From positions 644,001 through 708,000 of the forward strand of contig JASJDC010000002.1 of assembly GCA_030065235.1 (NCBI GenBank): a stretch of 64,000 nucleotides of DNA, read 5' to 3'. This document shows positions 21,871-32,617 of the stretch, piece after piece; within the stretch, counting starts at the first letter, position 1, and the number at the start of each line of letters is the position of its first letter. The position numbers and the translations under genes are program-made. This DNA comes from Alphaproteobacteria bacterium (GTDB taxonomy: Bacteria; Pseudomonadota; Alphaproteobacteria; UBA8366; Aestuariispiraceae). The notes beneath the pieces were generated by a model that saw only the letters and a program-made list of their open reading frames with translations, was not told the origin of the DNA and ran no database searches.

Positions 21871-21920
21871 TTATCTGCGCCTTTGGGGAACTGGCGCGGA
21901 AACGGATAAGGGGAGACCTC

Positions 21921-22412
21921 ATGTCCAACTCGGATCGGCTTGACGCACAGGCCCGCGCAGCGCTGACGGATTTGTCCGGGCCAGCGACGCCGCCGGAGAC
22001 GCCACGGGTTACGGGCCCCGGCGGCGATGTGCTGTCGCATACCTCGCGCATCGTCGCCGCGCATGTCTCGAACAACCGCGTCGAGACGGACGAATTGCCC
22101 GGCTTGATTGAGCGCGTCTATGAAGCGTTGGCGGCGGTCGGCGAAGCTGCTGAAACCGGGCCCGGGGCCGCGACCCCGGCCGTTCCAATCAAAAAATCGA
22201 TCACGCCCGACTATCTGATCTGCCTGGAAGACGGCAAGAAGCTGAAAATGCTGAAACGTCACCTGAAAACAGCGTATAACTTGACGCCCGAAGAATACCG
22301 GGAGCGCTGGGGCCTGCCGTCGGACTATCCAATGGTGGCCCCAAACTACGCGAAGCAGCGCAGTCGTTTGGCGAAACAGATCGGGCTCGGCACCAAACCA
22401 ACCAGCCGATGA
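21921..22412 (+). CDS. MucR/Ros family zinc-finger transcriptional regulator
   Basis: MucR proteins are H-NS-like DNA-binding regulators of alphaproteobacteria that control exopolysaccharide, motility and virulence genes. The N-terminal part (about 40-75) matches the MucR oligomerisation region. The DNA-binding domain spans about 88-158, with PIKKSITPDYLICLEDGKK and the very conserved YPMVAPNYA block. Zinc-finger positions are Cys101, Asp104 and His114; the second Cys of Ros is Asp here, as in many MucR proteins. A GGGGAGA element lies 5 nt before the ATG. It has its own leader and likely its own promoter. Confidence 0.95.
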   Translation: MSNSDRLDAQARAALTDLSGPATPPETPRVTGPGGDVLSHTSRIVAAHVSNNRVETDELPGLIERVYEALAAVGEAAETGPGAATPAVPIKKSITPDYLICLEDGKKLKMLKRHLKTAYNLTPEEYRERWGLPSDYPMVAPNYAKQRSRLAKQIGLGTKPTSR

Positions 22413-22468
22413 CCGGCGCGCCGTTGGACGATCATGCGTGAACAGGCCCTAACGGGCTCGGGCCGAGA

Positions 22469-22909
22469 ATGAAAGCTTCTGACACCCCAAACCGGATTGA
22501 GCGCCTTTGCATCGAAAAAGGCCTGAAGATGACCGGACAACGCCGCGTCATCGCCCAAGTCCTCTCTGAGTCAGAAGATCATCCTGATGTCGAGCTTCTG
22601 CATCAGCGCGCCACCGAACGCGATCCCCGGATCAGCATCGCCACGGTTTACCGCACCGTCCGGCTGCTTGAGGAGGCGGACATTCTGACCCGTCATGATT
22701 TCGGAGACGGGCGAGCGCGCTATGAAGAAGCGGCGGAAGATCATCACGACCACCTGATCGACATCGACACAGGCGAGGTGATCGAGTTCCAGAATGAGGC
22801 GATCGAAGAGCTGCAGGCGGAGGTTGCGCGGCAACTGGGCTTTCGCTTGGTCGACCATCGATTGGAGCTGTACGGCGTGCGCTTGACCAAGACGCCGCCG
22901 CGCCGATAG
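22469..22909 (+). CDS. fur: Fur family metal-responsive regulator (Fur/Mur type)
   Basis: A 146-residue Fur-family repressor. The winged helix (about 15-85) contains ISIATVYRTVRLLEEA, the recognition helix. The dimerisation domain has the HHDHLIDIDTG metal site (His92, His93, His95) and VDHRLELYGV. The paired cysteines of E. coli Fur are replaced by Asp and Thr, so no structural CxxC zinc site is present. This is the alphaproteobacterial pattern, where the protein may act as the manganese regulator Mur rather than an iron sensor. It follows mucR by 56 nt, and olsB lies 144 nt downstream. Confidence 0.9.
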   Translation: MKASDTPNRIERLCIEKGLKMTGQRRVIAQVLSESEDHPDVELLHQRATERDPRISIATVYRTVRLLEEADILTRHDFGDGRARYEEAAEDHHDHLIDIDTGEVIEFQNEAIEELQAEVARQLGFRLVDHRLELYGVRLTKTPPRR

Positions 22910-23053
22910 GACCGCCCGGACGGCTGCGGTTCGGTATTCGGCGTGTATTTTGACCTACGAGTCGCCACATAACCGTCTCAGGCGTTACGCATACCGGTAA
23001 CAAAGGCGCCCTATATCCCGAGAGGCCTGCAACAGAACGTGAACGGTTCAGCC

Positions 23054-23896
23054 ATGACTCTCACCGCCTTGCGCGCCGTCCCGCAGGAACCGCGGGCGGC
23101 TCTCTCGGATTCAAGCCTGCGCGACGGTTTCGCCGGTCTCGCTTCTGGCAATCTGGAAATCCGGCTCGCCCGAACCGACGACGAGGTCCACGCCGCCCAA
23201 CGGCTGCGCTACCGGGTGTTCTATGAGGAAATGTCCGCCCACCCGACCGCCGAGATGGCGGCGACAGGGCGCGATTTCGACTCATTCGACGGCGTGGCGG
23301 ACCACCTCTTGGTGCTCGAAAACGATCTGGACGGCGACGACAGGGTCGTCGGCACCTACCGCCTGATGCGCCGCGAGGGCGCCGACAAGATCGGGCGATT
23401 TTATACATCGGGCGAATACGCGATCGAGAAACTGGTCGCTTCGCAGGGCGAAATCCTGGAATTGGGCCGCTCTTGCGTGGCCGAACCCTATCGCTGCCGG
23501 CGGGTCATGGATCTTCTGTGGCGCGGCGTCGGCGCCTATGTCATGCGCTACGACATCCAGTACATGTTCGGGTGCGCTAGCTTCCCGTGCATCGATCCCG
23601 ACGCCGTCGCCCTCCCGCTCTCCTATCTGCATCACCACCATCTGGCGCCTGAGGCCATCCGGCCGATCGCCAACGCCGACCGCCAAGTCGCGATGGACCG
23701 TCTGCCGAAAGACGCCTTCAGCGCCAAGGCCGGTTTCGTCTCCGTCCCGCCGCTTGTGAAAGGCTATATCCGGCTGGGCGGTTTTGTCGGCGACGGCGCT
23801 GTGATCGATCCGCAATTCAATACGATCGATGTTTGCGTCGTGGTGAAGACCGCCCTGGTCACGGCGCGTTATCTCAACCGCTACAACGGTCAATAA
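23054..23896 (+). CDS. olsB: L-ornithine N-alpha-acyltransferase OlsB-like
   Basis: OlsB transfers a 3-hydroxyacyl group from acyl-ACP to ornithine to form lyso-ornithine lipid. The 280-residue product has the GNAT-like fold of this family: AAQRLRYRVFYEEM near residue 55, VGTYRL, ILELGRSCVAEPYR and the DIQYMFGCASF segment are shared with rhizobial OlsB. The ATG at 23054 is used; an in-frame GTG at 23039 is equally near the start of homology and neither has a good ribosome-binding site. olsA follows after 34 nt, which strongly supports the lipid assignment. Confidence 0.88.
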   Translation: MTLTALRAVPQEPRAALSDSSLRDGFAGLASGNLEIRLARTDDEVHAAQRLRYRVFYEEMSAHPTAEMAATGRDFDSFDGVADHLLVLENDLDGDDRVVGTYRLMRREGADKIGRFYTSGEYAIEKLVASQGEILELGRSCVAEPYRCRRVMDLLWRGVGAYVMRYDIQYMFGCASFPCIDPDAVALPLSYLHHHHLAPEAIRPIANADRQVAMDRLPKDAFSAKAGFVSVPPLVKGYIRLGGFVGDGAVIDPQFNTIDVCVVVKTALVTARYLNRYNGQ

Positions 23897-23930
23897 GGCG
23901 ACCAGAGCGATAAGGGCGACAGCGACGAGG

Positions 23931-24830
23931 ATGGCGATCAGCGACGATAGGTCGGATCAGACGCCCAACTGGGCCGCGCGCGGCAGCCCGGCGCTGGCGA
24001 TACTGCGCATCGCCGCACTGGGCGGCCTGTGTCTGTCGCTTCTGGCGCTCGCCCCGATTCGGGCGCTGCGCAAGCAGCCGTTCCCCCGCAGGCTGGTGCG
24101 GCGCTGGCACGCCGGAACCTGCGCGATCGCCGGGCTGGAGCCCGCGATCCATGGCGCGCCGGTCACCAACCGGCCGGTATTGTTCGTCGCCAATCATGTC
24201 TCCTATCTCGATATCTCTATTCTCGGCGCGCTCTTGGACGCCAGCTTTGTCGCCAAGTCGGATGTGCGGGGCTGGCCGGTCTTCGGTTATCTGGCGGTTC
24301 TGCAACGCACGGTCTTCATTGAGCGGCGAGCCCGTCGCTCGACCGACGCGCAACGAAACGCCATGCGCGACCGGCTGGGCCAGGGCGGCAGCCTGATCCT
24401 GTTCCCCGAAGGCACCAGTTCCGACGGGACGCGCGCCCTCCGTTTCAAGTCAGCTTTGTTCGACGCGGCCGCGACCGACTGGACCGACGGCCAAATCGAC
24501 GTCCAGCCAATCTCGATCGCCTATTCCCGGTTTGACGGCATGCCGATGGGCCGGATGCTGCGGCCATTCTACGCCTGGTATGGCGATATGGAATTGGCGC
24601 CGCATCTCTGGCGCGCGATCGGACTGGGGCAGGCCGGTGTCGATGTCGTCTTTCATGAGCCGGTCCGGATGTCGGATTTCGCCTCGCGCAAGGACCTCGC
24701 TCGGCATTGCGAGCGTGTCGTGGCGAACGGGTTGAGCGGCGCCTTGACGGGCCGCTACGCGCGGACTGCGCCGGCGCAAGAGCCGCGCTACGACGGGTTC
24801 GACCTGCCCTTTGCGCCGAAATCCGCTTGA
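23931..24830 (+). CDS. olsA: Lyso-ornithine lipid O-acyltransferase OlsA-like (PlsC family)
   Basis: This 299-residue membrane acyltransferase should add the second fatty acid to lyso-ornithine lipid, completing the phosphorus-free membrane lipid. Motif I is NHVSYLDI (the HxxxxD catalytic pair) near residue 88, and motif III is [11 protein letters not shown] hydrophobic segment near residues 25-45 anchors it. PlsC-type acyltransferases for phosphatidic acid look similar, but adjacency to olsB favours OlsA. Ornithine lipids often rise under phosphate limitation; no Pho box was sought or seen. Confidence 0.86.
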   Translation: MAISDDRSDQTPNWAARGSPALAILRIAALGGLCLSLLALAPIRALRKQPFPRRLVRRWHAGTCAIAGLEPAIHGAPVTNRPVLFVANHVSYLDISILGALLDASFVAKSDVRGWPVFGYLAVLQRTVFIERRARRSTDAQRNAMRDRLGQGGSLILFPEGTSSDGTRALRFKSALFDAAATDWTDGQIDVQPISIAYSRFDGMPMGRMLRPFYAWYGDMELAPHLWRAIGLGQAGVDVVFHEPVRMSDFASRKDLARHCERVVANGLSGALTGRYARTAPAQEPRYDGFDLPFAPKSA

Positions 24831-24939
24831 AACCGCCGATTTCCGGGTGCTATCCCCTGCGCTGTTTTCGATTACCACGGCCGAGGACGCGGCGTGCGCA
24901 ACGGGCTGCGCCGTCAATCTCGGCCAACAGGCGCGCAGA

Positions 24940-26352
24940 ATGACGAAAAAGCTGCATATCAAGACCTATGGCTGCCAGATGAATGTCTACGATTCCGATC
25001 GTATGGCGGAATTGCTTGCGCCGCTCGGCTATGGGCTGACGGACACGCCGGAAGGCGCCGATCTGGTGATCCTGAACACCTGCCATATCCGCGAGAAGGC
25101 CGCCGAGAAGGTCTATTCGGATCTCGGACGCATCCGTCCGCACAAAGCGGCGAAGGAGAAGCAGGGAGAGCGGATGATCGTCGCCGTCGCCGGCTGCGTC
25201 GCCCAAGCGGAAGGCGCGGAGATCGTCAATCGCGCGCCGATGGTCGATATGGTCTTCGGCCCCCAGACCTATCACCGGCTGCCGGAGATGGTGGCGAAAG
25301 CCGCGCGCGCGGCCGGCCAACCGGTGCTCGACACCGGATTTCCTGTCGAGGACAAGTTCGACCGACTGCCCGAGGCGCGGCCCGGCACCGGCGCCGTCAC
25401 CGCTTTCCTCACCGTTCAAGAAGGCTGCGACAAGTTCTGCACCTTCTGTGTCGTGCCCTATACGCGCGGCGCCGAGTTTTCGCGCCCGGTCGCGCGCATT
25501 CTGGCGGAGGCGCGCCATCTCGCCGCGAATGGCGTTCGCGAAGTCACGCTGCTCGGCCAGAACGTCAACGCCTATCACGGCGAAGGGCCCGATGGCCGCG
25601 AATGGGGTCTGGGCCGGCTCATTCGTGCGGTGGCTGAGGTCGAAGGAATCGACCGCATCCGCTACACGACAAGCCACCCGCGCGATGTGGATCAGGAGCT
25701 GATCAACGCCCATCGCGACATCCCGGCGCTGATGCCCTATCTGCATCTGCCGGTGCAAAGCGGATCGGACCGGGTGTTGGAGGCGATGAACCGCAAACAC
25801 ACGGCGGATGATTATCGCCGGATCGTGGATCGCCTGCGCGACGCGCGTCCCGATTTGGCCCTGACATCGGATTTTATTGTCGGATTTCCCGGAGAATCTG
25901 ATATGGATTTTGCAGAGACGATTCGTCTGGTCACCGATATCGGCTATGCGGGATCGTTCTCGTTCAAATACTCGGAACGGCCGGGCACGCCGGCCGCCGC
26001 GATGGGCCAACAAGTGGACGCGCGTGTGAAGTCGGAGCGTTTGTCGAGCCTTCAACAACTGCTCGAAAGCCAGCAAGCGGCTTTCAACGCCGCCACGCGC
26101 GGAACCATTCTGCCCGTCCTGTTTGAAAAACGCGGCCGCCGCGACCGCCAGATCGTCGGTCGGTCGCCCTATCTGCAGCCGGTCCATGTCGACCTGCCGC
26201 CTGACCAGGCCGCCGGTCTGGACGCCCATATTGGACAAATCGTCGACTGCCGGATCACTGAGGCGGCGGGCCACAGCCTGTTCGCCGAAATCGAGTGCTC
26301 CGGTCAGCCCCGGCCATTGGCCGTCGATCCTGACGAAAGGATATCCGCTTGA
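24940..26352 (+). CDS. miaB: tRNA-2-methylthio-N6-dimethylallyladenosine synthase MiaB
   Basis: MiaB is a radical SAM methylthiotransferase that converts i6A37 to ms2i6A37 in tRNA. The 470-residue protein shows the UPF0004 domain ([11 protein letters not shown] at 7-17, with further cysteines in NTCHIREKA and AGCVAQAEG), the radical SAM motif [15 protein letters not shown] and a C-terminal TRAM domain. The start at 24940 matches the canonical N-terminus; an open frame running 43 codons upstream is not conserved. phoH overlaps its stop by 4 nt, beginning the conserved miaB-phoH-ybeY-corC-lnt run. Confidence 0.96.
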   Translation: MTKKLHIKTYGCQMNVYDSDRMAELLAPLGYGLTDTPEGADLVILNTCHIREKAAEKVYSDLGRIRPHKAAKEKQGERMIVAVAGCVAQAEGAEIVNRAPMVDMVFGPQTYHRLPEMVAKAARAAGQPVLDTGFPVEDKFDRLPEARPGTGAVTAFLTVQEGCDKFCTFCVVPYTRGAEFSRPVARILAEARHLAANGVREVTLLGQNVNAYHGEGPDGREWGLGRLIRAVAEVEGIDRIRYTTSHPRDVDQELINAHRDIPALMPYLHLPVQSGSDRVLEAMNRKHTADDYRRIVDRLRDARPDLALTSDFIVGFPGESDMDFAETIRLVTDIGYAGSFSFKYSERPGTPAAAMGQQVDARVKSERLSSLQQLLESQQAAFNAATRGTILPVLFEKRGRRDRQIVGRSPYLQPVHVDLPPDQAAGLDAHIGQIVDCRITEAAGHSLFAEIECSGQPRPLAVDPDERISA

Positions 26353-27356
26353 GCCTGACTTCGCCGCAATCCGTCGCGTCGACCTCCCCGCTTGGGCCGA
26401 TCCTGATCCAATTCGACGATAATCGTCTTCTGCCGATGCTGTTCGGCGAGCATGACAAGAATCTCGTTCAAATCGAGAATTCCCTAAGCGTGCAGCTCAT
26501 CAACCGCGGCAACCAGTTGGCCATCGAAGGCCCGCGCGACGCGGCCGAAGTCGCCCGTCTGGCGTTGGAGCGGCTCTATGCGCGCTTGAAAGACGGCGAC
26601 GCGCTGGAGCCGGGCGATGTGACGGCGGCCGTCCGCATGGCCAGCGCGCCGGTCGATCTGTTCGGTCAGCATCAACCGGTCTTGCGCACGAAACGCAAAC
26701 AGATCAGCGCCCGGACGCCGACCCAGGCGCGCTATATGGAAGCGATCATCAATGACGAGCTGGTCTTCGGGATCGGCCCGGCGGGCACCGGCAAGACCTA
26801 TCTGGCCGTCTGCGCGGCGGTGTCGATGCTGACCAGCGGCCAGATCGATCGGATCATCCTGTCGCGCCCGGCGGTCGAAGCGGGCGAGCGGCTCGGCTTC
26901 CTGCCCGGCGACATGAAGGAGAAGGTCGACCCCTATCTGCGGCCGATCTATGACGCGCTCTACGATACGCTGCCGGCGGATCTGGTGAACCGGAAGCTGG
27001 AATCCGGCGAGATCGAGGTCGCGCCGCTGGCCTTCATGCGCGGCCGGACCTTGAAGAACGCTTTCATCCTGCTGGACGAGGCGCAGAACACGACGACGGT
27101 CCAGATGAAAATGTTCCTGACGCGGTTGGGCGAAAACAGCCGCATGGCGATCACCGGCGATGTCAGCCAGGTGGACCTGCCGCGCGGGGTGCGTTCCGGT
27201 CTGGTCGACGCGATGCAAACCTTGGAGGGTGTGAAAGGCGTGTCGGTGGTGCATTTCGGCGCCGGCGACGTCGTCCGCCATCCGCTGGTCGCCCGCATCG
27301 TCAAAGCCTATGAGGCGCAGAACCGGGCGGTTGCGGACGGCGCAAGCGATTCCTAA
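26349..27356 (+). CDS. PhoH-like ATPase (YbeZ family)
   Basis: A 335-residue P-loop protein. An N-terminal KH-like region (about 20-90) is followed by the PhoH ATPase domain: Walker [13 protein letters not shown] near residue 140, [16 protein letters not shown], and Walker [10 protein letters not shown]. The E. coli homologue YbeZ interacts with the RNase YbeY, and the gene order here (phoH then ybeY) fits that partnership in rRNA maturation. Translation starts at TTG overlapping the miaB stop (TTGA), so coupling is likely. ybeY starts 34 nt downstream. Confidence 0.93.
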   Translation: MSLTSPQSVASTSPLGPILIQFDDNRLLPMLFGEHDKNLVQIENSLSVQLINRGNQLAIEGPRDAAEVARLALERLYARLKDGDALEPGDVTAAVRMASAPVDLFGQHQPVLRTKRKQISARTPTQARYMEAIINDELVFGIGPAGTGKTYLAVCAAVSMLTSGQIDRIILSRPAVEAGERLGFLPGDMKEKVDPYLRPIYDALYDTLPADLVNRKLESGEIEVAPLAFMRGRTLKNAFILLDEAQNTTTVQMKMFLTRLGENSRMAITGDVSQVDLPRGVRSGLVDAMQTLEGVKGVSVVHFGAGDVVRHPLVARIVKAYEAQNRAVADGASDS

Positions 27357-27390
27357 ATAGAGCGTCTTCAGCGCACACCCTGATTTAACC

Positions 27391-27930
27391 ATGCCCGACC
27401 CATCAGACCCCGACCCTTCGTCTAGCAACGCCGATCCGGACCTGCAGATCGCCATATCTGTCTCGCCGGATTGGCCATCCACGGCGCAAAACCGCGTCGA
27501 AACCGCGTTACGGGCGGCTTACCGCGACGCCGCCGATCTGGAGTCCGACCGGCGCTGGGAAGTCAGCGTCGCCCTGACCGACAACGCGGCGCTGCAAGCG
27601 CTGAACAAGGCCTGGCGCGGCAAGGACCGGCCGACCAATGTTCTGTCCTTTCCCGCCGAGATGCCGGACCTGCCGCCAGGGGCCCTTCAAGCGACGCCGC
27701 TTGGCGACATCGCCTTGGCGGCCGAGACGGTTCAGCGCGAGGCGCGCGAGCAGGACAAGAGCTTTGACGACCACCTGACGCATCTCACCGTGCATGGCCT
27801 GCTGCATTTGCTTGGTTACGATCACGAAACGACGGCCGATGCGGCCGAGATGGAAGCGCTGGAGGTCGAGATATTAGCGCGGCTCGGCGTCGCCGACCCG
27901 TATCGCGACGCCCAACCGGAGCCCGCATGA
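27391..27930 (+). CDS. ybeY: Endoribonuclease YbeY
   Basis: YbeY is a zinc-dependent endoribonuclease for 16S rRNA 3' end maturation and ribosome quality control. The signature [16 protein letters not shown] (HxxxHxxxxxH) near residues 131-146 holds the three zinc His residues. [13 protein letters not shown] and [11 protein letters not shown] are also diagnostic. The 179-residue length is normal, with an acidic N-terminal lead. Its stop overlaps the corC start (ATGA). Confidence 0.95.
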   Translation: MPDPSDPDPSSSNADPDLQIAISVSPDWPSTAQNRVETALRAAYRDAADLESDRRWEVSVALTDNAALQALNKAWRGKDRPTNVLSFPAEMPDLPPGALQATPLGDIALAAETVQREAREQDKSFDDHLTHLTVHGLLHLLGYDHETTADAAEMEALEVEILARLGVADPYRDAQPEPA

Positions 27931-28889
27931 TGGCCGATGACGCTCAGACGCCAACCCAGGGCGAGCCGGCGAAGCCCGGCGGTCTGGCGCAGATGCTGCG
28001 CGGCCTGATCGGCCGCACGGGGGAATCGCATCTGCGGGAAACGCTGGAAGAGCTGATCGAAGAGGCGGAAGAACGGGAATCGCCGATCGATCCCGGCGAA
28101 CGGGCGCTGATCGCCAATATCCTGAAATTCGGCGCCATGACCGCGTATGACGTGATGGTGCCGCGCGCGGATATCGCCGGGGTCGAGGTCGATACGCCGG
28201 TCGACGAACTCGTCGCGACCCTGATCAAACAGCCGCACTCCCGCTATCCAGTCTATCGCGAGGTCTTGGACGACATTCTCGGCGTCATCCATATTAAGGA
28301 CGTGATGGCGGCGGCCACCGCCTCGACGCACGCGAAGGCCGAAACCGAAACGCCGTCGACGGAACCGGAGGCCGAACCTGCTTTCTCCCTGCGCGAATTG
28401 ATGCGGCCGGCGATGGTGATCGCGCCGAGCATGCGCGTGCTGGACCTTTTGCTGCAGATGCGGCTGCAGCGCCGCCACATGGCGCTGGTCGTCGACGAGT
28501 TCGGCGGCATTGACGGCTTAGTGACGATCGAGGATTTGGTCGAAGAGATCGTTGGCGAGATTGAGGACGAGCATGATGTGCTCACAGGCCCGCAGATCGA
28601 GGCGACTTCGGACGGAGCGCACACAGCCGACGCCCGTCTGATGCTGCAGGATCTGGAATCGGAGTTCGGCGCGATCTTGAGCGACGAGGAGCGGGAAGAG
28701 GACATCGATACGATCGGCGGTCTGGTCTTCACCATCGCCGGTCGGGTGCCGAGCCGCGGCGAACTGATCAGGCACGACCCCAGCGGCGTGGAATTCGAAG
28801 TGTTGGACGCCGATCCGCGCCGGATTAAACGGCTGAAGTTGCGGCATCTGGACCGGACCAGCCGCGTAGCGGTCGAGCAGAAGGCCTAG
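27927..28889 (+). CDS. corC: CorC/HlyC-type CBS domain protein
   Basis: A 320-residue cytosolic protein of the hemolysin C/CorC family. Two CBS domains (about 75-215, starting with [13 protein letters not shown] and including [28 protein letters not shown]) are followed by the CorC_HlyC transporter-associated domain (about 235-315). There is no N-terminal DUF21 membrane part, so it is the soluble E. coli CorC form linked to Mg/Co efflux. A proline/glutamate-rich insert lies between the CBS domains (about 125-150). It overlaps ybeY by 4 nt. Confidence 0.93.
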   Translation: MMADDAQTPTQGEPAKPGGLAQMLRGLIGRTGESHLRETLEELIEEAEERESPIDPGERALIANILKFGAMTAYDVMVPRADIAGVEVDTPVDELVATLIKQPHSRYPVYREVLDDILGVIHIKDVMAAATASTHAKAETETPSTEPEAEPAFSLRELMRPAMVIAPSMRVLDLLLQMRLQRRHMALVVDEFGGIDGLVTIEDLVEEIVGEIEDEHDVLTGPQIEATSDGAHTADARLMLQDLESEFGAILSDEEREEDIDTIGGLVFTIAGRVPSRGELIRHDPSGVEFEVLDADPRRIKRLKLRHLDRTSRVAVEQKA

Positions 28890-29014
28890 CGCCCATTCGC
28901 CCGCTTGCGCAGCCCGCCCTTTTCGCCACGCCGACCGCCGAGCGCCTCTGGGCCGCCGTCGACCGGGCGGCGGCGTGGGCGCAACGGATCGGCGGCGGCG
29001 GGCTGGGACGCGGC

Positions 29015-30559
29015 GTGGTCTGGTGCGTCGGGCTCGGCACCGTCAGCAGTCTCGCCTTCCCACCCGCTTACGCCTTTCCACTGCTTTGGCTGACCATCCC
29101 GTTGCTGATCTGGACCCTGGATGGGGCAAGCGGCTGGCGTCGCGCCGCCTTTCTCGGCTGGGCTTTCGGGTTCGGCCTGTACGCCGCCAGTCTTTATTGG
29201 GTCGGCAACGCGCTTCTGGTGGCGTCTGACAGCCTTTGGTGGCTCGCGCCGATCGCGGCTTTGGCGCTGCCAGCCGGCCTCGCCCTATTCACGGCGCTGG
29301 CGGCCGCGACGACACGCCTGACGCCCCCCGGCGCGGCGCGGGTTCTGGGGTTCGCCGCCGCTTGGGCGATCGCAGAATGGCTGCGCGGCTTCATCTTCAC
29401 CGGCTTTCCCTGGAACCTGATGGGTCATAGCTGGGCCGGCGTCGCGGCGCTGGTCCAAGGCGCCAGCGTCGTCGGACTCTATGGCTTGACGGCCTTGGCC
29501 ATCCTCAGCGCCGTTTTGCCCGCCCTGGCGGCGGCGCGCCCGAAGGCGAACGCGGACGATCAGGCGGACGCGCCGAAAGGTCCAAGCCACCGGCAGCGCG
29601 GGCTCTGCCTCCTGGTCGCGGTCAGCCTGCCGCTGGCCGTCGCCGCCGCCGGCGCGGCTCGCTTGGCGCAAGCGCCGCCGTTGGGCGTTGCGGACCATCC
29701 GAATATCGGCATCCGCATGGTGCAGGCCAACATTCCCCAGCGTGAGAAATGGGATCGGGCGAAACGGGGCGAGAACTTCCAGAAACACCTTCGGCTCAGC
29801 GCCCAGGACCGACCGGATTGGATCAGCCATATCGTCTGGCCCGAGACGGCGGCGGCGTTTCCGCTGCATGACGCGCTGCCGGCGCGGCAGGCGATCGCCA
29901 GCATCCTGCCGCCGGATGGGGCGCTGCTGACAGGGACGCTGCGGTATGAGGCCGATACCGGCCGCGCCTTCAACAGCATGGGCGTCGTCGATCGCAGCGG
30001 CGCCGTGATCGAGACCTATGACAAGGCGCATCTGGTGCCGTTCGGCGAATATAATCCTCTCGCCGATATCGTCTCCATGGGAACGGTCACAGGCGGCGGC
30101 TTCACCCCAGGCCCGGGGCCGCGCGCGGTCGCGATCCCGGGCCTGCCGCCGGTCAGCCCCCTGATCTGCTATGAGGCGATATTTCCAGGGGCGGTGACGC
30201 CCGAGGGCGCGGCGGCGGACGATCCGCAGGCGCGGGCGCATTGGCTTCTGAATTTGACCAACGACGCCTGGTACGGCGAGACGGCCGGGCCGCACCAGCA
30301 TGCGGTGATGGCCCAACTTCGGTCGATCGAAGAGGGTTTGCCGCTGTTCCGCGCCACCAACACCGGCATCACCATCGCCTATGACGCTTATGGCCGGGAG
30401 CTTGGCCGCATCCCGCTTAATGTGGAAGGGGTGCTGGACCTGCGCTTGCCGCGGCCGGCGCCGCGCACGCTGTTCTCCGACTACGGCGCGCTCGGCTTCT
30501 GGCTGATCGTCGCCGGGGTGGCCGGCTGCGCCGGATTTCTCGGCCGCCGTCGCCGCTGA
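29015..30559 (+). CDS. lnt: Apolipoprotein N-acyltransferase
   Basis: Lnt adds the third acyl chain to lipoproteins at the outer face of the cytoplasmic membrane. Membrane helices fill about 1-215, then the periplasmic nitrilase domain carries the triad: Glu in WPETAAAF, Lys in YDKAHLVPFGEY and Cys in LICYEAIFPG. A final helix ends the 514-residue protein. The GTG start used here cuts the first membrane helix short. The frame is open back to 28889, just after corC, and the extra sequence (LWAAVDRAAAWAQR) looks coding, so the true start may be a rarer codon such as ATT at 28895. Confidence 0.92.
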   Translation: MVWCVGLGTVSSLAFPPAYAFPLLWLTIPLLIWTLDGASGWRRAAFLGWAFGFGLYAASLYWVGNALLVASDSLWWLAPIAALALPAGLALFTALAAATTRLTPPGAARVLGFAAAWAIAEWLRGFIFTGFPWNLMGHSWAGVAALVQGASVVGLYGLTALAILSAVLPALAAARPKANADDQADAPKGPSHRQRGLCLLVAVSLPLAVAAAGAARLAQAPPLGVADHPNIGIRMVQANIPQREKWDRAKRGENFQKHLRLSAQDRPDWISHIVWPETAAAFPLHDALPARQAIASILPPDGALLTGTLRYEADTGRAFNSMGVVDRSGAVIETYDKAHLVPFGEYNPLADIVSMGTVTGGGFTPGPGPRAVAIPGLPPVSPLICYEAIFPGAVTPEGAAADDPQARAHWLLNLTNDAWYGETAGPHQHAVMAQLRSIEEGLPLFRATNTGITIAYDAYGRELGRIPLNVEGVLDLRLPRPAPRTLFSDYGALGFWLIVAGVAGCAGFLGRRRR

Positions 30560-30582
30560 AAGCCTTTGAGGCGGAAGTCGGT

Positions 30583-30607
30583 CGGCGCGCCGCGCCGCCT
30601 TTCTCTT
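30583..30607 (+). terminator. Rho-independent terminator after lnt
   Basis: CGGCGC and GCGCCG form a tight 6-bp stem with a 3-nt loop, followed by CCTTTCTCTT. It lies 24 nt after the lnt stop and before a good promoter for the next gene, which supports a transcript end here. Confidence 0.5.
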
Positions 30608-30688
30608 ACCATCACGCAACGCTTGCCCGACCCTTGAGATATGGGCTTAAAGTGACTTTGCGTTCGCCTGGGTAGAGACGCATTACTC

Positions 30689-30716
30689 TTGACCCAACGT
30701 AAGCGTGTGGTATGTT
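30689..30716 (+). promoter_or_regulatory. Sigma-70-type promoter for the HTH regulator
   Basis: TTGACC and TATGTT are spaced by 16 nt, ending 27 nt before the ATG at 30744. The region is notably less GC-rich than its surroundings. This is one of the best consensus matches in the window. Confidence 0.6.
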
Positions 30717-30743
30717 GGTGTTTAGAGTGGTTTTGGGGTGGGT

Positions 30744-31208
30744 ATGGCTGGCGCAAAGAAACCGTCGCGCAAAAGACGTCTAGGCACTGTCCGGGACGAG
30801 GGTCCGAATCCGATCGACGTCCATGTCGGTCAGCGCATGAAATTGCGACGTACGTCGATGGGGCTGACGCAGCAGGAGCTTGCGGAGGCGTTGGGCGTCA
30901 CGTTCCAGCAGGTTCAGAAATACGAGCGCGGCGCGAACCGGATCGGCGCTAGTCGGCTGTATGACATTAGTCAGATCCTGGACGCGCCCTACGCGTTCTT
31001 TTTCGACGGGATGAGCGGAGAGACCGCCGAACAGAGCCCGATGCGCAGGATCGGCGCGTCAGAACCGCCGACCCCGCCCCTGCAGCCGGACGCGCCCATG
31101 GACCGGGCGACCATGGACCTGCTGGTGGCCTTTCGCGAGATCAGCGACCCGGCCTTGAAGCGGCGGGTGATCGATCTTTGCCGCGCGTTGAGTTCGGCCG
31201 ACGCCTGA
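30744..31208 (+). CDS. XRE-family helix-turn-helix regulator upstream of metK
   Basis: A 154-residue protein with a Cro/C1-type HTH domain (about 24-80): VGQRMKLRRTSMGLTQQELAEALGVTFQQVQKYERG includes both helices of the DNA reader. A basic N-terminal tail (KKPSRKRR) precedes it and the C-terminal half has a helix (MDLLVAFREISDPALKRRVIDLCRAL). It belongs to a widespread alphaproteobacterial group found just before metK, sometimes annotated as SinR-like. Its target genes are not known; the location suggests a link to SAM synthesis. Start ATG 30744 chosen over GTG 30738. Confidence 0.85.
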   Translation: MAGAKKPSRKRRLGTVRDEGPNPIDVHVGQRMKLRRTSMGLTQQELAEALGVTFQQVQKYERGANRIGASRLYDISQILDAPYAFFFDGMSGETAEQSPMRRIGASEPPTPPLQPDAPMDRATMDLLVAFREISDPALKRRVIDLCRALSSADA

Positions 31209-31417
31209 CAGCGGTCGTGCGGTCCCGGCGGCCGACGCCGGCGGCGTGTCTTGAATGGGCGCGGCTTGACCGGGAAGGCGGCGCCTGCGATATCCCCGCC
31301 TGATCACAAAACAACCGCGCGCCTGCGCCGCCCATCGGGTCCGCGCGCATTCCCAAAGCTCCAAGCCAAGCCGCATGGGTCGTCAAAAGGCCCGCGCCCC
31401 GTCGGAGGAAACCGCCC

Positions 31418-32605
<1,188 letters not shown>

Positions 32606-32617
32606 GCGGCCCCGCCG

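Noticed and set aside
24850-26274. Open frame of 474 codons antisense to miaB
   Set aside because: Shadow of miaB codon bias; no recognisable protein features.
31209-31417. SAM-sensing riboswitch before metK
   Set aside because: Looked for SAM-II, SAM-V and SAM/SAH consensus sequences; only scattered short matches, with no convincing pseudoknot. A covariance search would settle it.
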